The notes beneath the pieces are model-generated. The model had not been told where the DNA came from, made no database searches, and saw only the letters and a list, made by a program, of their open reading frames with translations. 17,043 nt of DNA, from assembly GCA_029268085.1 (NCBI GenBank), contig JAJUHD010000036.1, positions 1 to 17,043 of the forward strand, read 5' to 3'. The translations under genes were made by a program, and so were the position numbers. Shown here piece by piece: positions 14,032 through 17,043 of this stretch; within the stretch, counting starts at the first letter, position 1, and every line of letters starts with the position of its first letter. The stretch is from Bacillota bacterium (GTDB lineage: Bacteria; Bacillota; Clostridia; Oscillospirales; Oscillospiraceae).

Positions 14032-14845
14032 ATATCTAGAAAACGTGAGGGCAAAGAGTCCGCTTATACACAACATCACAAATTACGTCACGGTGAACGA
14101 CTGCGCAAACATCCTGCTCGCCTGCGGCGCTTCGCCTATCATGTCCGACGACTGCGGAGAGGTCGAGGAAATCACCTCGATCTGCGGCGGGCTGAATATC
14201 AATATCGGCACGCTTAACAAGGATACCATCCCCGCGATGCTGCTTGCGGGCAAAAAAGCGAACGAACTGGGCCATCCCGTCATTCTCGACCCGGTCGGCG
14301 CGGGAGCTTCGAAGCTGCGTACCGAGACGGCGAGAAGACTGCTGGACGAGGTAAGGTTTACCGTTATCCGCGGGAATATTTCGGAGATCAAGACCCTCGC
14401 CGTCGGTACGGGTTCGACGAAGGGCGTAGATGCCGACGTGGCGGACGCGGTGACCGTGGAGACTCTGGACAGCGTAGTCGCGTTTGCGAAGGAATTCTCG
14501 AAGAAGACAGGAGCTGTTATCGCGATTACGGGCGCGACCGACATTGTCGCCGGCGCGGAAAAAGCATTTGTTATTACGAACGGGCACCCTATGATGGCAC
14601 GCATAACCGGCAGCGGCTGCATGCTGACCGCAATGACGGCCGCATACATTACGGCTAATCCCGAAAATATCCTCGAGGCGACAGCGGCGGCGGTCTGTGC
14701 GATGGGGGTTTGCGGTGAAAAGGCGTATGATACCACGGTAGATAAGCGCGCGGGGAATTCGAGCTTTCGCAACTATCTCATTGACAAGGTGTGCAGACTG
14801 GACTCCGAGGATCTCGACAAGGGCGCGAGATACAGAATCGTTTGA
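14021..14845 (+). CDS. thiM: Hydroxyethylthiazole kinase
   Basis: Ribokinase-like enzyme of 274 residues that phosphorylates 4-methyl-5-(2-hydroxyethyl)thiazole with ATP for thiamine salvage. Signatures are NITNYVTVND (18-27), DPVGAGAS (90-97), RGNISEI (117-123) and TGSGCML (196-202), with Cys200 at the position of the active-site cysteine. The ATG at 14021 is chosen because GGAGG lies 8 bases upstream and the protein then has the normal N-terminus. The frame also opens from a TTG at 13991, which lacks support and lies inside cytX. It overlaps cytX by 11 bases and precedes thiE by 18 bases. All catalytic segments are intact. Confidence 0.96.
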   Translation: MLGKYLENVRAKSPLIHNITNYVTVNDCANILLACGASPIMSDDCGEVEEITSICGGLNINIGTLNKDTIPAMLLAGKKANELGHPVILDPVGAGASKLRTETARRLLDEVRFTVIRGNISEIKTLAVGTGSTKGVDADVADAVTVETLDSVVAFAKEFSKKTGAVIAITGATDIVAGAEKAFVITNGHPMMARITGSGCMLTAMTAAYITANPENILEATAAAVCAMGVCGEKAYDTTVDKRAGNSSFRNYLIDKVCRLDSEDLDKGARYRIV

Positions 14846-14863
14846 CGGAAAGGACCGGTTGGT

Positions 14864-15523
14864 TTGAGTAAAAATATAGACAGAAAGGCTCTTTTGCTGT
14901 ATGCCGTGACGGACAGGGCATGGCTTGGCGGAAGGACACTTGCGCACGACGTTGAGGAAGCGCTGAAGGGCGGCGCTACAATGCTACAGCTCCGCGAAAA
15001 GGAGCTTCCATATGAAGAATTCCTTGCGGAGGCCTTCGAGATCAAGGCACTATGTGCAAAATACTGCGTACCGTTTATAATTAACGACAGCGTTGAAATT
15101 GCGCTCGCCTGTGACGCGGACGGCATACACATCGGGCAATCCGATATGGAGGCTTTGAAGGTGCGCGAGAAGCTCGGACCGGACAAGATCATCGGCGTTT
15201 CGGCGCAGACGGTGGAGCAGGCAGTGCTAGCGGAAGAGAGCGGAGCAGACTATCTGGGCGTGGGTGCGGTATTTACAACGTCGACAAAAAAGGACGCGGA
15301 TTTCGTACCGTACGATATGCTGAAGGCGATTTGCTCGGCGGTTTCGATCCCCGTCGTCGCGATCGGCGGAATTTACGCTGACAATATCGAAAAGCTCGCG
15401 GGCGCAGGGATAAACGGCGTTGCGCTGGTATCTGCGATTTTCGCGGAAAGGGACATAAGAACAGCCACCGAAGAAATGCGGAGGCTTTCGGAAAAGATAA
15501 TAAAAAGCGAGGCGGAAGAATGA
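14864..15523 (+). CDS. thiE: Thiamine phosphate synthase
   Basis: TIM-barrel enzyme of 219 residues that joins HMP pyrophosphate and thiazole phosphate to form thiamine monophosphate with release of pyrophosphate. Motifs in order: VTDR (15-18), MLQLREKELP (40-49), the FIINDS strand (71-76), DGIHIGQSD (86-94), GVGAVFTTSTKKDA (132-145) and VVAIGGI (164-170). The last two form the phosphate-binding loops. The start is a TTG at 14864, selected because AGGA lies 9 bases upstream and the N-terminus matches family length. The stop overlaps the thiD ATG (ATGA). A TTG start may lower its translation relative to neighbours. Confidence 0.96.
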   Translation: MSKNIDRKALLLYAVTDRAWLGGRTLAHDVEEALKGGATMLQLREKELPYEEFLAEAFEIKALCAKYCVPFIINDSVEIALACDADGIHIGQSDMEALKVREKLGPDKIIGVSAQTVEQAVLAEESGADYLGVGAVFTTSTKKDADFVPYDMLKAICSAVSIPVVAIGGIYADNIEKLAGAGINGVALVSAIFAERDIRTATEEMRRLSEKIIKSEAEE

Positions 15524-16299
15524 AGAAGATTCTTACGATAGCGGGCTCGGATTGCAGCGGCGGCGCGGGCATACAGGCGGACATTAAGACTATAACCGTC
15601 CATAAAATGTACGCTATGAGCGCTATAACGGCGCTCACCGCGCAAAACACGACAGGGGTCTATGGAATAATGGAGGCGAGTCCCGAGTTCGTGAAACAGC
15701 AGCTCGACTGCATTTTTACGGATATACGTCCCGACGCAGTAAAGATTGGTATGGTTTCAAACTCCGCGATAATAACTGTGATAGCGGACAAGCTGGCCGA
15801 GTACAAAGCGAAGAATATTGTCGTAGATCCCGTGATGGTTTCAACGAGCGGAAGCCGCCTGCTCTCCGCCGACGCGACGGACGCGCTGCTTAAACGGCTA
15901 TTACCGTTAGGCACGGTCATAACTCCGAATATTCCTGAAGCAGAGGTGCTTTGCGGCCTTGATATCGAAAGCGCGGATGATATGCTTCGCGCGGCCGAGA
16001 AAATTGCGCAGACAGTTCCCGGCGCGATACTCATAAAAGGCGGGCATCTTACGGACGACGCAAGCGACCTTTTGTATTCGAACGGGAAAACCGTATGGTT
16101 CCGCGGAGATAAGGTCGATAATCCCAACACTCACGGTACTGGCTGCACGCTTTCCTCCGCGATAGCATGCAATCTGGCAGCCGGCTTTTCACTTGAAAAG
16201 AGCGTTGAGAATGCCAAGGCCTATATTACGGGCGCGCTTAAAGCGGGACTCGACATCGGCAGGGGCTCGGGGCCGCTGGACCATACCTATGCCATTTGA
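15520..16299 (+). CDS. thiD: Hydroxymethylpyrimidine/phosphomethylpyrimidine kinase
   Basis: Ribokinase-fold kinase of 259 residues performing two successive phosphorylations, HMP to HMP-P to HMP-PP, which feeds ThiE. Visible signatures are TIAGSDCSGGAGIQADIKT near the N-terminus, AVKIGMVS (73-80), VVDPVMVSTSG (101-111), TPNIPEA (135-141), LIKGGH (171-176) and HGTGCTLSSAI (205-215) with the anion-hole Gly and active-site Cys209. It is the last gene of the riboswitch-controlled cassette, coupled to thiE by ATGA. No clear terminator follows before the superoxide dismutase gene 99 bases away. Length and motifs match single-domain ThiD with no ThiE fusion. Confidence 0.96.
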   Translation: MKKILTIAGSDCSGGAGIQADIKTITVHKMYAMSAITALTAQNTTGVYGIMEASPEFVKQQLDCIFTDIRPDAVKIGMVSNSAIITVIADKLAEYKAKNIVVDPVMVSTSGSRLLSADATDALLKRLLPLGTVITPNIPEAEVLCGLDIESADDMLRAAEKIAQTVPGAILIKGGHLTDDASDLLYSNGKTVWFRGDKVDNPNTHGTGCTLSSAIACNLAAGFSLEKSVENAKAYITGALKAGLDIGRGSGPLDHTYAI

Positions 16300-16310
16300 T
16301 TAAAATCGGC

Positions 16311-16339
16311 TTGAATAGTATCCGAGCGTATGATAGACT
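16311..16339 (+). promoter_or_regulatory. Candidate promoter of the superoxide dismutase gene
   Basis: TTGAAT (16311-16316), a 17-base spacer and TAGACT (16334-16339) preceded by TGA, giving an extended -10 (TGnTAnnnT). The leader would be about 50 bases. An 8-bp inverted repeat (16326-16333 and 16377-16384) brackets the -10 and initiation region. Confidence 0.4.
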
Positions 16340-16398
16340 GTGCGCAAGGACAGACCGGACAGCGTTCCGCTCAACGTCATACGCGAAAGGAGAAAAAG

Positions 16399-17043
16399 AT
16401 GATAAACGCATATCCTTTTGAGCTGATGGCCCTGCCCTATGATTATTCGGCGCTTGAGCCGTCCGTCAGCAGGACAACACTCGAATTCCACCACGACAAG
16501 CACCATCAGACCTATGTCAACAACCTGAACGCCGCGCTTGCCAATTCGAAGGAGTATCAGCGCAAGAACCTTGAGGAGATCCTCTCAAGCCCCGATAAGC
16601 TTCCTGCCGATATTGCGGCCGCCGTCACGAATAACGGCGGCGGAGTGTTCAACCATAATTTCTATTTCGAGGCATTGGCTGCTCCTGATTCGACCGTACC
16701 CTCAGATAAGCTGAGGAATGCCATCGTAAAGGCCTTCGGATCTTTTGAAGATTTCCTCGCCGAGTTTAAAAAGGCGGCTCTGGCACAGTTCGGTTCGGGT
16801 TGGGCGTGGCTCGTTGTCGATGCCGATACGAACATGGAGATAGTCCGTACAGCGAACCAGGATACTCCGCTAAGGAACGGATACAAGCCGCTTCTGACTA
16901 TAGACGTCTGGGAACATGCATACTATCTTGACTATCAGAACCGCAGAGCGGACTATATCGATGCTTATATCAAGGTTATTAACTGGGAAGTTGTTTCGAA
17001 GCGTTATGCAAAGAGCTTGTTTACCAGTTTCCATCAGGCTGTA
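16399..17043 (+). CDS. Fe/Mn superoxide dismutase (5' part; 3' end outside window)
   Basis: Metal-dependent superoxide dismutase converting superoxide to oxygen and peroxide, an oxidative-stress defence in an otherwise anaerobic gene set. 215 codons are visible with no stop. The four metal ligands are in place: His31 in EFHHDKHHQTYV, His86 in GGGVFNHNFYF, and Asp169 and His173 in DVWEHAYYLDYQNRRADYI. The GGG before the second ligand and NQDTPL (Gln154) resemble Mn-type or cambialistic enzymes more than Fe-type. AAAGGAG lies about 7 bases before the ATG. The frame runs at least 12 residues beyond the point (NWEVVSKRY) where most family members end, so the C-terminus is extended. It was identified by direct translation; the true end is unknown. 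Confidence 0.93.
   Translation, partial: MINAYPFELMALPYDYSALEPSVSRTTLEFHHDKHHQTYVNNLNAALANSKEYQRKNLEEILSSPDKLPADIAAAVTNNGGGVFNHNFYFEALAAPDSTVPSDKLRNAIVKAFGSFEDFLAEFKKAALAQFGSGWAWLVVDADTNMEIVRTANQDTPLRNGYKPLLTIDVWEHAYYLDYQNRRADYIDAYIKVINWEVVSKRYAKSLFTSFHQAV

Noticed and set aside
14036..14947. A 303-codon minus-strand frame opposite thiM, plus a 229-codon one in another frame
   Set aside because: Both are antisense to intact thiM with full kinase motifs and cross the operon direction; treated as shadows.
1..17043. Mobile elements, CRISPR arrays, tRNA or rRNA genes, phage or defence systems
   Set aside because: No transposase, integrase, regularly spaced repeats, cloverleaf or ribosomal RNA sequence was recognised on either strand by reading. 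Codon use and gene packing look uniform.

Overview
The window reads as chromosomal DNA from a spore-forming anaerobe of the class Clostridia, probably an Oscillospiraceae/Ruminococcaceae-like gut Firmicute. Evidence: sporulation genes (spmA, spmB, spoIID), an AbrB-type transition regulator, a CtsR/ClpC stress operon, a 2[4Fe-4S] ferredoxin, strong AGGAGG ribosome binding sites, consensus sigma-A promoters and moderately high GC. No rRNA, tRNA, CRISPR array, insertion sequence, integrase or phage gene was seen. This is core-genome territory, densely packed, with no gene-free stretch over 300 bases.

Layout. 1-1356: 3' part of argS. 1392-2491: spmA-spmB on the minus strand, joined by an ATGA overlap. 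2714-2959: abrB with a perfect-consensus promoter. 3062-3838: an unrecognised multi-spanning membrane protein on the minus strand, divergent from spoIID (3971-4978). 5079-6257: malic enzyme with its own promoter. 6416-6862: PaaI-like thioesterase on the minus strand. 6976-10510: the stress operon ctsR - mcsA-like - clpC, also on the minus strand and preceded by three CtsR operator boxes. 10801-10968: a 55-residue ferredoxin. 11052-12643: trmN6-rsmI, translationally coupled RNA methyltransferases. 12640-16299: a TPP riboswitch followed by cytX-thiM-thiE-thiD. 16399-17043: 5' part of an Fe/Mn superoxide dismutase.

How the genes work together. The thi locus is a salvage cassette. CytX probably imports the pyrimidine moiety, ThiM and ThiD phosphorylate thiazole and HMP, and ThiE joins them to thiamine phosphate. 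All sit behind one TPP-sensing leader with an intrinsic terminator. The stress operon should be repressed by CtsR and released on heat or protein stress, giving the ClpC unfoldase and a McsA-like adaptor.

No wholly new system was found. The most unusual point is the stress operon: the mcsB kinase gene normally between mcsA and clpC is absent, and the McsA-like protein has only one zinc finger, with a 15-residue Phe-rich tandem repeat where the second finger would be. Other points worth a look are an altered HIGH motif in ArgRS (TIGN), the helically phased CtsR boxes, the inverted repeat around the sod promoter, and the unknown membrane protein opposite spoIID.
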